Positions 55,147 to 63,877 of a stretch of 64,000 nucleotides of DNA are shown here, one piece after another; the stretch's first letter is position 1; each line of letters opens with the position of its first letter. Under the pieces are notes generated by a model, which searched no databases, had not been told where the DNA came from, and saw only the letters and a list, made by a program, of their open reading frames with translations. The DNA lies in NCBI GenBank assembly GCA_964624475.1, contig CAZUYC010000088.1, positions 1 to 64,000 of the forward strand, read 5' to 3'. The position numbers and the translations under genes were made by a program. The DNA is from CAZUYC01 sp964624475. GTDB lineage: Bacteria; Myxococcota_A; UBA9160; SMWR01.

Positions 55147-56669
55147 GCGGGTGGGCGATCGCCGTGGGCAACGGCCGTGGCGAACGCCACGAACCCGAGC
55201 GTCGCCAGGCTGATCCACGGGAAGAGCTCGTCGTAGAAGAACCAGCGGTCGGCGATCCACCAGCCGGAGGCCGAAAGGGCGCACAGGGCGGCGCCCACCC
55301 AGGGTTGGCGCTCCCAGAGGAGCGCGTAGGCGGCGAGCAGCGCCCAGTAGTAGCAGGTGAGCTCGAACGCGATCGGGACGAGGCCGAGCGCGAGGACGCT
55401 GGCGGACCAGTCCTCGGCGCGGCGGACGGCGGCGGCGAGCAGGATCAGGAAGCCGGCGAGGCAGGCCGCGAAGAGCGGGCGCCGCGCCTCGAAGGTCCGA
55501 CGGCGGGCCTCCTTCCAGCGCGCGTAGGGGTCGTCGAGGCTCGGGTCCGCGAGGATGCGCGCGCTGGTCGAGGGGTCGTAGGCGAGGAGGGTGCGCAGGC
55601 CCACGTGGTTGCGCAGCGGCGTGCCCAGCAGCACGCGGCTGTTCTCGAGGAAGGCCGGCCAGGCCCCGAGGCCGCCGGCGCCGACACCGGAGAGCGGCAC
55701 CAGGAGGGCGACCGTGGCGAGGGCGGCGAGCGCGAAGCGGCGATGCGCGGGCGAGAGCGTGAGCCTGCGGGCGGAGACGGCCTCCCACACGGCGCGCAGG
55801 GCCACGCCGGCGAGCGCCACGGCCGGGAAGACCCGCACGAGCGACGCCACGGCGAGGAGGGCCCCCGCGGTCGCGGGGCGACCGCGGCGCAGGCAGCAGA
55901 TCCCGACCAGGAGCGCGGCCAGCTCGAGCTGGCGCAGGTACGAGCCGCCGACCCAGCCGTAATGGGCCGGGTAGCTGGTGCCCCAGTAGAGCAGGGCGAC
56001 GCAGAGGGTGCGCCAGCCGAAGGCGCGGGCGATGGCGAGGCCGGTGCCCGCGAGTAGCCCAGGGTCGAGCAGGCGGAGCCACAGGATCCGCCGCTCGCTG
56101 GCGGGGCCCGTGCGCGCGAGCAGGCCCCCGACGAGGCCCCAGGCGGGGGTGGCGTTGTAGCCGTGGTCGACCTGCGTGCGCTGCCAGCGCTCGACGGGAA
56201 GCCGCTCGCGGAAGAAGCGGAGGTCGCGGCGGAAGCTCCGCCAGCGCTCCGCGCTGAAGCGCGCCTTGCAGAGCGCCGGGTCGCGCAGCAGCTCCGCGGC
56301 GGGGACGATGCGGTTCGTGCCGAGATCGCGCGCGTAGCGGGCCTCGACCTCGGCCCGGCGGCCGGACTCCGCGTCGGCGAGCGCGGTGCAGCGGTAGAGG
56401 CCGGTGTAGTCGAGCTCGGGGAAGTACTTCGCGCCGACGTAGTAGTGATAGGTCTCCGAGGGATGGCCGAACATCGGGTAGTGGAAGCGCCCGAGGTTCC
56501 ACCAGCAGGCCGCCGCGAGGAGCCCGAGGCCCGCCAGGAGCCCATCGAAGACCCGACCGGGCGGGCCCCCTCGGGCGCTCCGCAGCGCCCCCACTCCGAG
56601 CAGCAAGGCCCCCGCAGCGGCCGTAGCCGCCTTGACCGCACCGACCTCCTCGGGCCCGAGCCACGTCAT
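55092..56669 (-). CDS. Polytopic membrane protein, possible GT-C-type enzyme
   Basis: This 525-residue protein has about ten membrane helices and a large first exported loop with ETYHYYVGAKYFPELDYTGLY, CTALADAE, and a long basic region (RRDLRFFRERLPVERW). Helices include LLGVGALRSARGG upstream and LVVALVPLSGVGAGG-like segments later. The pattern fits GT-C-like or DUF-type integral proteins found in deltaproteobacteria, but I cannot name a family. The conserved-looking WYNATPAWGL-type loop after the first soluble region could carry a catalytic acid. It is convergent with the HlyD gene (55-base overlap) and divergent from merR across 76 bases. Confidence 0.72.
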   Translation of the reverse strand: MTWLGPEEVGAVKAATAAAGALLLGVGALRSARGGPPGRVFDGLLAGLGLLAAACWWNLGRFHYPMFGHPSETYHYYVGAKYFPELDYTGLYRCTALADAESGRRAEVEARYARDLGTNRIVPAAELLRDPALCKARFSAERWRSFRRDLRFFRERLPVERWQRTQVDHGYNATPAWGLVGGLLARTGPASERRILWLRLLDPGLLAGTGLAIARAFGWRTLCVALLYWGTSYPAHYGWVGGSYLRQLELAALLVGICCLRRGRPATAGALLAVASLVRVFPAVALAGVALRAVWEAVSARRLTLSPAHRRFALAALATVALLVPLSGVGAGGLGAWPAFLENSRVLLGTPLRNHVGLRTLLAYDPSTSARILADPSLDDPYARWKEARRRTFEARRPLFAACLAGFLILLAAAVRRAEDWSASVLALGLVPIAFELTCYYWALLAAYALLWERQPWVGAALCALSASGWWIADRWFFYDELFPWISLATLGFVAFATAVAHGDRPPAQASLKARARPSVRGFIR

Positions 56670-56745
56670 CGCGGCGGGCAGCGTAGGTCGCGAGCCCGAA
56701 TCGCAGAGGGCGGCGCGCCGAGGATCCCTGTGCTACCCAGTTGAC

Positions 56746-57207
56746 GTGAACTGGCAAACAGAATCAGGGGCGCCGGGGCTCACCATCTCGGAAGTGCGCG
56801 ACGCCACGGGTCTTTCCGCTCGCACCCTGCGCTACTACGAGGAGCTCGGCCTCCTCCCCGGCGTGCGGCGCCGCAGCGGCGGACGGCGCGTCTACGGGGC
56901 GGACGAGATCGAGCGGCTGCGCTTCATCCAGAGGCTCAAGGCGCTCGGCCTCTCGCTGGCGGAGGTGAAGGAGCTGAACGCGGTCTACGCGATCGCGGGC
57001 TCGACGCGAGCCCTGCTCGCGCGCCTCGACCTGCTGCTCGGCCGACGTCTCGCGGACCTCGACGCGCGCATCGGGGAGCTCGAGGGGCTGCGCGGCGAGA
57101 TCCAGAGCTACCGCGAGCGCGTGCTGGGGCGCACCCGCGCCGGCGCGGCCGGCGCGCCGGCGCAGGCGGGGGGCGCGCGGGCGCGGAACGGGGGAGGGCA
57201 GCGATGA
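56746..57207 (+). CDS. MerR-family transcriptional regulator
   Basis: From GTG 56746 the product is 153 residues. The N-terminal winged helix is classic MerR: LTISEVRDATGLSARTLRYYEELGLLPGVRR. A long dimerisation helix follows (ERLRFIQRLKALGLSLAEVKEL), then an Arg/Gly-rich tail; no metal-binding Cys are present. The stop overlaps icmF by four bases, so it probably controls this mutase operon, with an acyl-CoA or coenzyme ligand as a guess. The start codon lies inside TTGACGTGAACTGGCAA (56741-56757), an imperfect palindrome like operators of MerR regulators of branched-chain catabolism. There is no clear ribosome-binding site. Confidence 0.85.
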   Translation: MNWQTESGAPGLTISEVRDATGLSARTLRYYEELGLLPGVRRRSGGRRVYGADEIERLRFIQRLKALGLSLAEVKELNAVYAIAGSTRALLARLDLLLGRRLADLDARIGELEGLRGEIQSYRERVLGRTRAGAAGAPAQAGGARARNGGGQR

Positions 57208-60200
57208 GCGCGGCTGCGGCGGCCGCCGCCCCGGCGCGGGGCCCGGAGCGCGTCCGCGTCGTCACCGCGGCCTCGCTCTTCGACGGCCACGACGCCGCCA
57301 TCCACATCATGCGGCGCCTGCTCCAGGCGCAGGGCGCCGAGGTGATCCACCTCGGCCACGACCGCTCGGTCGAGGAGATCGCGGAAGCGGCGCTCCAGGA
57401 GGACGCCCACGCGGTCGCCGTCTCGTCGTACCAGGGCGGCCACCTCGAGTTCTTCGGCTACCTCGTCGAACGGCTCCGCGAGCTCGGCGCCGGCCACGTG
57501 CGCGTCTTCGGCGGCGGCGGCGGGACGATCACGCCCGAGGAGGTCGCCGCGCTCCAGGCGCGCGGCGTCGCGCGCATCTTCCGCCCCGAGGACGGGCGCG
57601 CGCTGGGCCTCGAAGGGATGATCCGCGCGCTGCTGGACGCGTGCCGCGGCGCGCCGCCGCCGGCGCGCCCCGACCCGGCGCGGCTCTCGGCCGAGGCCCC
57701 GCTCGGCGTGGCGCGCGCCATCAGCTGGTTCGAGCGCGCCGCCGAGGTGGAGCTCCCCGGCGTCGCGGAGCTCCGGCGCGCGCTCGAGGCGCGCCGCCGC
57801 CGCCCGGCCGCCCCGGTGGTGGGCTTCACCGGGACGGGCGGCGCGGGCAAGTCGAGCGTGGTCGACGAGATGGTGCGGCGCATCCGGCTCGAGTTCCCGA
57901 GCCGGCGGATCGGCTGCCTGCTCGTCGACCCGACGCGCCGGCGCTCGGGCGGCGCGCTGCTCGGCGATCGCCTGCGCATGAACGCGATCCACGGGCCGGG
58001 CGTCTTCGTGCGCTCGCTGGCGACGCGCCAGGCGCACCTCGCGCTCTCGCGCGCCCTCGCCGACGCGGTGCGCGTGCTCCAGGCCGCCGACTTCGACCTC
58101 GTGATCGTCGAGACGGCGGGGATCGGGCAGAGCGACTCCGAGGTGGTCGACCTCGTCGATCTCCCGATCTACGTGATGACGCCCGAGTACGGCGCGCCCT
58201 CGCAGCTCGAGAAGATCGACATGCTCGAGCTCGCCGAAGTGATCGTGATGAACAAGTCCGACCGCCACGGCGCGGCCGATGCGCTGCGCGACGTGCGCCG
58301 GCAGTGGCGGCGCAACCGCGGGCGGCCCGAGCTGCCGGACGCCGAGGTGCCGGTCTTCCCGACCGTCGCCCGGCGTTGGAACGACCCGGGCGTCGACCGC
58401 CTCTACCGCGCGCTGCGCGACCGCGTGCTCGGCGCGCCGGAACGGCCGCGGGCGGCGGCCGCCGAGGCCGAGGGGCCCGCGGCGCCGATCCCGGCCGCGC
58501 GCGCGCGCTACCTGGCCGAGATCGCCGAGGCGGTGCGGGGCTGGCACGCGACGAGCGAGGCCGACGCCGAGCGCGCGGCCGATGCCGAGGGGATCGCCCG
58601 CGCGATCCGCGACCTCGGCGGGCCCGCGGCGCCGATGGCCGGCGCGCTCCCGGACCCGGCGGGGCCCGAGCCCGCGGCGGTCGAGGCGCTGCGCGGCCGA
58701 TACCAAGCGGCGCTCGACGCGCTGGCACCCGCCACGCGCGAGGCCCTCTGCGCGTGGCCGCAGACGCGGGCGCGCTACGAGGCCGAGGCGCAGGAGTACG
58801 TCGTGCGCGAGCGCGCAATCGGTGTTGCCAACCGCACGACCACGCTCGCCGGGACCGCGCTTCCGAAGGTCGCGCTCCCCCCCTTCCAGAGCTGGGGCGA
58901 GCTCGCGCGCTTCCTGCGCGCCGAGAACCTCCCCGGGAGCTTCCCCTTCACCGCGGGCGTCTTCCCGTTCCGCAGCCAGGAGGAGGACCCCGCACGCATG
59001 TTCGCGGGCGAGGGCACGCCCGAGCAGACCAACCGGCGCTTCCACCTGATCGCGCGCGGGCAGCCGGCCGCGCGCCTCTCGACGGCCTTCGACTCCGTGA
59101 CGCTCTACGGCCGCGACCCCGACGAGCGCCCCGACGTGTGGGGCAAGGTCGGGAACTCCGGCGTCTCGGTGTGCACGGTCGACGACGCGAAGAAGCTCTA
59201 CTCGGGCTTCGACCTCTGCGCGCCGAACACCTCGGTCTCGATGACGATCAACGGCCCGGCGGCGGTCGTGCTGGCCTTCTTCCTGAACGCGGCGATCGAC
59301 CAGGCGGTGGAGCGGCACCTGCGCGAGAGCGGGCGCATCGAGGCCGTGCGGCGCCAGCTCGCCCGGGACGCGCTCCCGAGCTACGCGGGCGAGCTCCCGG
59401 AGGGCCACGACGGCCTCGGCTGCCTGCTGCTCAGCGTCGCGGGCGACGCGGTCGTGGACGCCGAGACCTACGGGCGCATCCGCGCGGACGTGCTCTCGCG
59501 CGTGCGCGGCACGGTGCAGGCCGACATCCTGAAGGAGGACCAGGCGCAGAACACCTGCATCTTCTCGACCGAGTTCGCGCTCAAGCTCATGGGCGACGTG
59601 CAGGAGTGGTTCATCGTAAACCGCGTGCGCAACTTCTACTCGGTCTCGGTCTCGGGCTACCACATCGCCGAGGCCGGCGCGAACCCGATCACCCAGCTCG
59701 CCTTCACCCTCGCCAACGGCTTCACCTACTGCGAGTACTACCGCGCGCGCGGCATGGACGTCGACGCCTTCGCGCCGAGCTTCTCATTCTTCTTCAGCAA
59801 CGGCCTCGATGCCGAGTACAGCGTGATCGGTCGCGTCGCGCGGCGCATCTGGGCGCTCGCCCTGCGCGAGGTCTACGGCGCCTCGGAGCGCAGCCAGAAG
59901 CTCAAGTACCACGTCCAGACCTCGGGCCGCTCGCTGCACGCGCAGGAGATGGCCTTCAACGACATCCGCACCACGCTCCAGGCGCTCACGGCCCTCCAGG
60001 ACCAGTGCAACAGCCTGCACACCAACGCCTACGACGAGGCGGTGACGACCCCGACCGAGGAGTCGGTGCGGCGCGCGCTCGCGATCCAGCTCATCATCAA
60101 CCGCGAGCTCGGGATCTTCCGCAACGAGAACCCGCTCCAGGGCTCCTTCGCGATCCTGGACCTGACCCGGCGCGTCGAGGAGGCGGTGCTGAGCGAGTTC

Positions 60201-60605
60201 GAGCGCCTCGCCGAGCGCGGCGGCGTGCTCGGCGCGATGGAGACCCTCTACCAGCGCGGCCGCATCCAGGACGAGAGCCTGCACTACGAGTCGCTCAAGC
60301 ACTCGGGCGAGCTCCCGATCGTGGGCGTGAACGTCTTCGAGGACCCGGACGCGGCGGCGATCGCGCACCCGCGGGCGCTCGTGCGCGCGGGAGAGGCGGA
60401 GAAGCGCCAGCAGGTGCGGAACCTGCGCGCCTTCCAGGCGCGCCACGTCGAGCGTGCCGCCCCGGCCCTGGCGCGCCTCGAGGTCGCGGCGCGCCACGGC
60501 CGCAACGTCTTCGCGGAGCTGCTCGATACGGTGAAGGTCGCGAGCCTCGGGCAGATCTGCGACGCCCTCTTCGAGGTGGGAGGCCGCTACCGGCGCGCAA
60601 TGTAG
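57204..60605 (+). CDS. icmF: Fused isobutyryl-CoA mutase with built-in G-protein chaperone
   Basis: IcmF interconverts isobutyryl- and n-butyryl-CoA (some forms also isovaleryl/pivalyl) with adenosylcobalamin. The 1133-residue protein has all three parts. The B12 domain comes first (ASLFDGHDAAIHIMRRLL, then VAVSSYQGGHLEFFG). The MeaB-like GTPase starts near residue 207 (GFTGTGGAGKSSVVDEM, VETAGIGQSDSEVVDL, NKSD). The mutase barrel follows a linker (GNSGVSVCTVDDAKKL, then LHTNAYDEAVTTPTEESVRR). At the position of the methylmalonyl-CoA mutase substrate Arg, this protein has Gln (DQAQNTCIF), as expected for IcmF. Strong GGAGGG precedes the ATG. Next to methylmalonyl-CoA mutase, it implies two separate B12 mutase steps. 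Confidence 0.96.
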   Translation: MSAAAAAAAPARGPERVRVVTAASLFDGHDAAIHIMRRLLQAQGAEVIHLGHDRSVEEIAEAALQEDAHAVAVSSYQGGHLEFFGYLVERLRELGAGHVRVFGGGGGTITPEEVAALQARGVARIFRPEDGRALGLEGMIRALLDACRGAPPPARPDPARLSAEAPLGVARAISWFERAAEVELPGVAELRRALEARRRRPAAPVVGFTGTGGAGKSSVVDEMVRRIRLEFPSRRIGCLLVDPTRRRSGGALLGDRLRMNAIHGPGVFVRSLATRQAHLALSRALADAVRVLQAADFDLVIVETAGIGQSDSEVVDLVDLPIYVMTPEYGAPSQLEKIDMLELAEVIVMNKSDRHGAADALRDVRRQWRRNRGRPELPDAEVPVFPTVARRWNDPGVDRLYRALRDRVLGAPERPRAAAAEAEGPAAPIPAARARYLAEIAEAVRGWHATSEADAERAADAEGIARAIRDLGGPAAPMAGALPDPAGPEPAAVEALRGRYQAALDALAPATREALCAWPQTRARYEAEAQEYVVRERAIGVANRTTTLAGTALPKVALPPFQSWGELARFLRAENLPGSFPFTAGVFPFRSQEEDPARMFAGEGTPEQTNRRFHLIARGQPAARLSTAFDSVTLYGRDPDERPDVWGKVGNSGVSVCTVDDAKKLYSGFDLCAPNTSVSMTINGPAAVVLAFFLNAAIDQAVERHLRESGRIEAVRRQLARDALPSYAGELPEGHDGLGCLLLSVAGDAVVDAETYGRIRADVLSRVRGTVQADILKEDQAQNTCIFSTEFALKLMGDVQEWFIVNRVRNFYSVSVSGYHIAEAGANPITQLAFTLANGFTYCEYYRARGMDVDAFAPSFSFFFSNGLDAEYSVIGRVARRIWALALREVYGASERSQKLKYHVQTSGRSLHAQEMAFNDIRTTLQALTALQDQCNSLHTNAYDEAVTTPTEESVRRALAIQLIINRELGIFRNENPLQGSFAILDLTRRVEEAVLSEFERLAERGGVLGAMETLYQRGRIQDESLHYESLKHSGELPIVGVNVFEDPDAAAIAHPRALVRAGEAEKRQQVRNLRAFQARHVERAAPALARLEVAARHGRNVFAELLDTVKVASLGQICDALFEVGGRYRRAM

Positions 60606-60655
60606 CCCGGCCGGCGCGGGGGCGGCTATCGTTTTCGGCGGCGCAGGAGGCTTGG

Positions 60656-62806
60656 ATGGCGAAGCGGCGAAGCAGGCGGGCCGACCCGGACGCGTGGCGC
60701 GAGCTCGCGCGCGAGGAGCTCGGCGGGCGCGACCCGGAGGAGCTGGTCTGGACCACGCCCGAGGGGTTGCGCGTGCGCCCGCTCTACACCGCCGCGGATC
60801 TCGAGGCGCTCGAGTGGACCGACACGATCCCCGGCGCGCCGCCCTTCCTGCGCGGGCCGCGCGCCAGCATGTACGCGAACCGGCCCTGGACGATCCGCCA
60901 GTACGCGGGCTACTCGACGGCCGAGGAGTCGAACGCCTTCTACCGGCGCAACCTCGCCGCCGGCCAGAAGGGCCTCTCCGTGGCCTTCGATCTCGCCACG
61001 CACCGCGGCTACGACTCCGACCACCCGCGCGTCGTCGGGGACGTCGGCAAGGCCGGCGTCGCGATCGACTCGGTCGAGGACATGAAGATCCTCTTCGGCG
61101 GGATCCCGCTCGAGCAGATGTCGGTCTCGATGACGATGAACGGCGCCGTGCTCCCCGTGCTCGCCTGCTTCATCGTGGCCGGCGAGGAGCAGGGCTGCCC
61201 GCGCGAGAAGCTCACCGGGACGATCCAGAACGACATCCTGAAGGAGTTCATGGTCCGCAACACCTACATCTATCCGCCCGAGCCGAGCATGCGGATCGTC
61301 GCGGACATCATCGAGTACACCGCGCGCGAGATGCCGCGCTTCAACTCGATCTCGATCAGCGGCTACCACATGCAGGAGGCGGGCGCGACGGCGACGCTCG
61401 AGCTCGCCTTCACGCTCGCCGACGGCCTCGACTACGTGCGCGCGGCGCTCTCGAAGGGTCTCGACGTCGACGAGTTCGCCGGGCGCCTCTCCTTCTTCTG
61501 GGCGATCGGCATGAACTTCTACCTCGAGATCGCGAAGATGCGCGCGGCGCGCCTGCTCTGGTGGGAGCTGATGCGGGAGTTCCGGCCCCGCGACCCGCGC
61601 TCCTCGATGCTGCGCACCCACTGCCAGACCTCCGGCGCGAGCCTGACCGCGCAGGACCCGCTGAACAACGTGATCCGCACCACGATCGAGGCGATGGCCG
61701 CCGTCTTCGGCGGGACGCAGTCGCTCCACACCAACGCGTACGACGAGGCCCTGGGCCTGCCCACCGACACGACCGCCCGGGTCGCCCGCAACACCCAGCT
61801 GATCCTCGCCGAGGAGACCGGGATCCCGCACGTGATCGACCCCTGGGGCGGCTCCTACTTCATGGAGTCGCTCACGGCGAGCGTGGCGGCCGAGGCGCGC
61901 AAGATCATCGCCGAGGTCGAGGCGCTCGGCGGCATGACGCGCGCGATCGCGACCGGCATGCCGAAGCTGCGCATCGAGGAGTGCGCGGCGCGGCGCCAGG
62001 CGCGGGTCGACCGCGGCGAGGACACGATCGTCGGCGTGAACAAGTACCGCGCGCCGGGGGAGGAGGAGATCGACGTCCTCGACGTCGACAACCACGCCGT
62101 GCGCGCCGCGCAGATCCGGCGCCTCGAGCGCCTGCGCTCGACGCGCGACGAGCCCGCGGCCCTGGGCGCGCTCGCCCGCCTCGGCGAGGTGGCGCGCAGC
62201 GCGCGGGGGAACCTGCTCGCGGCCGCCGTCGAGGCCGCGCGCCTGCGCGCGACGGTGGGCGAGATCTCCGCGGCGCTGGAGGAGGTCTTCACCCGCTACC
62301 GCGCCGACGTGCGCTCGGTGTCCGGCGTCTACCGCGGGGCCTACGCCGGCGACCCGGAGTTCGACGCCATCCTCTCCGAGGTGCGCGAGTTCGCCGAGGC
62401 GGAGGGCCGCCGGCCGCGGATGCTCGTGGTGAAGCTCGGTCAGGACGGCCACGACCGCGGCATGAAGGTGATCGCGACGGCCTTCGCCGACCTCGGCTTC
62501 GACGTGGACGTCGGCCCGCTCTTCCAGCTCCCGGCCGAGGCGGCGCGCCAGGCGATCGAGAACGACGTCCACGCGGTCGGCGTCTCGAGCCAGGCCGCCG
62601 GGCACAAGACGCTCGTGCCCGAGCTCGTGGCGGAGCTGCGCCGGCAGGGTGGGGAGGGGATCGCGGTCGTGGTGGGGGGGATCATCCCGCCGCGCGACTA
62701 CGCGTTCCTGCGCGAGCGGGGAGTCTCGGCGATCTTCGGCCCCGGCACGCCCGTCCCGAAGGCCGCGCGCGAGGTCCTCCAGGTGCTGCGGGCGCGGCGC
62801 GGATGA
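60656..62806 (+). CDS. Methylmalonyl-CoA mutase, large single-chain form
   Basis: This 716-residue enzyme converts methylmalonyl-CoA to succinyl-CoA. AGGAGG lies five bases before ATG 60656. Substrate residues are in the expected motifs: MYANRPWTIRQYAGYST, MKILFGGIPLEQMSVSMTM, and RNTYIYPPEPSMRI, where the Arg of MVRN binds the carboxylate. The C-terminal B12 domain has GQDGHDRGMKVIATAF and VGVSSQAAGHKTLVPEL. Its partner GTPase meaB overlaps the stop by four bases. Size and motifs fit the homodimeric/catalytic-subunit type; no small subunit is present nearby. Confidence 0.97.
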   Translation: MAKRRSRRADPDAWRELAREELGGRDPEELVWTTPEGLRVRPLYTAADLEALEWTDTIPGAPPFLRGPRASMYANRPWTIRQYAGYSTAEESNAFYRRNLAAGQKGLSVAFDLATHRGYDSDHPRVVGDVGKAGVAIDSVEDMKILFGGIPLEQMSVSMTMNGAVLPVLACFIVAGEEQGCPREKLTGTIQNDILKEFMVRNTYIYPPEPSMRIVADIIEYTAREMPRFNSISISGYHMQEAGATATLELAFTLADGLDYVRAALSKGLDVDEFAGRLSFFWAIGMNFYLEIAKMRAARLLWWELMREFRPRDPRSSMLRTHCQTSGASLTAQDPLNNVIRTTIEAMAAVFGGTQSLHTNAYDEALGLPTDTTARVARNTQLILAEETGIPHVIDPWGGSYFMESLTASVAAEARKIIAEVEALGGMTRAIATGMPKLRIEECAARRQARVDRGEDTIVGVNKYRAPGEEEIDVLDVDNHAVRAAQIRRLERLRSTRDEPAALGALARLGEVARSARGNLLAAAVEAARLRATVGEISAALEEVFTRYRADVRSVSGVYRGAYAGDPEFDAILSEVREFAEAEGRRPRMLVVKLGQDGHDRGMKVIATAFADLGFDVDVGPLFQLPAEAARQAIENDVHAVGVSSQAAGHKTLVPELVAELRRQGGEGIAVVVGGIIPPRDYAFLRERGVSAIFGPGTPVPKAAREVLQVLRARRG

Positions 62807-63798
62807 GCGCACCCGCCCCCGCCGAGACGCCCGAGGCGCTCGGCGAGGCGATCCGGCGCGGGGACCGCCGCGCGCTGGCGCGCACGATCACGCTGCTCGA
62901 GAGCACGCGGGCCGACCTCGCCGCGCGCGGCCAGGCGACCCTGGAGTCGCTCCTCGCCGCGACCGGCGGCGCGACGCGGGTCGGGATCACCGGCCCGCCG
63001 GGCGTCGGCAAGAGCAGCTTCATCGAGGCCCTCGGCCTCCACCTGATCGCGCGCGGCCACCGCGTCGCCGTGCTCGCCGTGGACCCCTCGAGCCCGCTGA
63101 CCGGCGGATCGATCCTCGGCGACAAGACGCGCATGGAGCGCCTCGCACGCGAGGAGGCGGCCTTCATCCGGCCCTCGCCGTCGGGCGGCTCGCTCGGCGG
63201 CGTGGCGCAGCGCACGCGGGAGGCGCTGCTCGCCTGCGAGGCGGCGGGCTTCGACGTGGTGATGGTCGAGACGGTGGGGATCGGCCAGTCGGAGATCGCG
63301 GTCGCCTCGATGGTCGACTTCTTCCTGGTGCTGGTGCAGCCGGGGGCGGGCGACGAGCTCCAGGGCATCAAGAAGGGCGTGCTCGAGCTCGCGGACGGCC
63401 TGGTCGTGAACAAGGCCGACACCGATCAGGCGGCCGCCGCGGGGCGCGCGCGGGCGGCGCACACGGAGGCGCTCTCGCTGCTGCGGGCGAGCTCGCGCCA
63501 CTGGCGGCCGCGCGTGCTCGCCGCGAGCGCGCACACCGGGCAGGGGATCGAGGCGGTCTGGTCGATGGTCCAGGAGCACCGGGCGGCGCTGCAGGCCGCC
63601 GGCGAGCTCGAAGCCCGCCGCCGCGAGCAGTCGCGAGCCTGGATGTGGAGCCTGCTCGAGGACGGCCTGCGCACCGCCTTCCGCCGTCACCCGGCGGTGG
63701 CGGCGCGCCTCGGCGAGCTCGAGCGCGAGGTCGAGGCGCAGCGCACCACGCCCGCCGCGGCCGCCCGCGACCTCCTCGACGCGTTCCGGAGCCTCTGA
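62803..63798 (+). CDS. meaB: Methylmalonyl-CoA mutase-associated GTPase MeaB
   Basis: MeaB (ArgK family) protects the mutase and gates cobalamin loading and inactive-cofactor exchange. The 331-residue product has Walker A GPPGVGKSSF, LAVDPSSPLTGGSILGDKTRM (switch region), FIRPSPSGGSLGGVAQRTRE, VETVGIGQSE, and the base-specific NKAD. The C-terminal dimerisation arm is present. It overlaps the mutase gene by four bases. Confidence 0.96.
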   Translation: MSAPAPAETPEALGEAIRRGDRRALARTITLLESTRADLAARGQATLESLLAATGGATRVGITGPPGVGKSSFIEALGLHLIARGHRVAVLAVDPSSPLTGGSILGDKTRMERLAREEAAFIRPSPSGGSLGGVAQRTREALLACEAAGFDVVMVETVGIGQSEIAVASMVDFFLVLVQPGAGDELQGIKKGVLELADGLVVNKADTDQAAAAGRARAAHTEALSLLRASSRHWRPRVLAASAHTGQGIEAVWSMVQEHRAALQAAGELEARRREQSRAWMWSLLEDGLRTAFRRHPAVAARLGELEREVEAQRTTPAAAARDLLDAFRSL

Positions 63799-63803
63799 TC
63801 GGG

Positions 63804-63818
63804 CCCCTCCCCGAGGGG
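63804..63818 (+). terminator. Small hairpin after meaB
   Basis: CCCCTC/GAGGGG, six pairs around a CCC loop, five bases after the meaB stop, without a T-run. Possibly a weak terminator between the mutase operon and the next gene. Confidence 0.3.
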
Positions 63819-63877
63819 ACTTCATCCCCTCCGCGAGACGGCCGATGAAGGGAGACCAGGCTTCAGGGGGCCGCTGC

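Noticed and set aside
43042..56757. A 4571-codon open frame on the minus strand.
   Set aside because: It is antisense to the giant repeat gene, the exporter genes and others, has an unnatural Arg/Gly/Asp/His-rich repetitive product, and mirrors the codon bias of the real genes. Stop codons are rare in GC-rich antisense frames.
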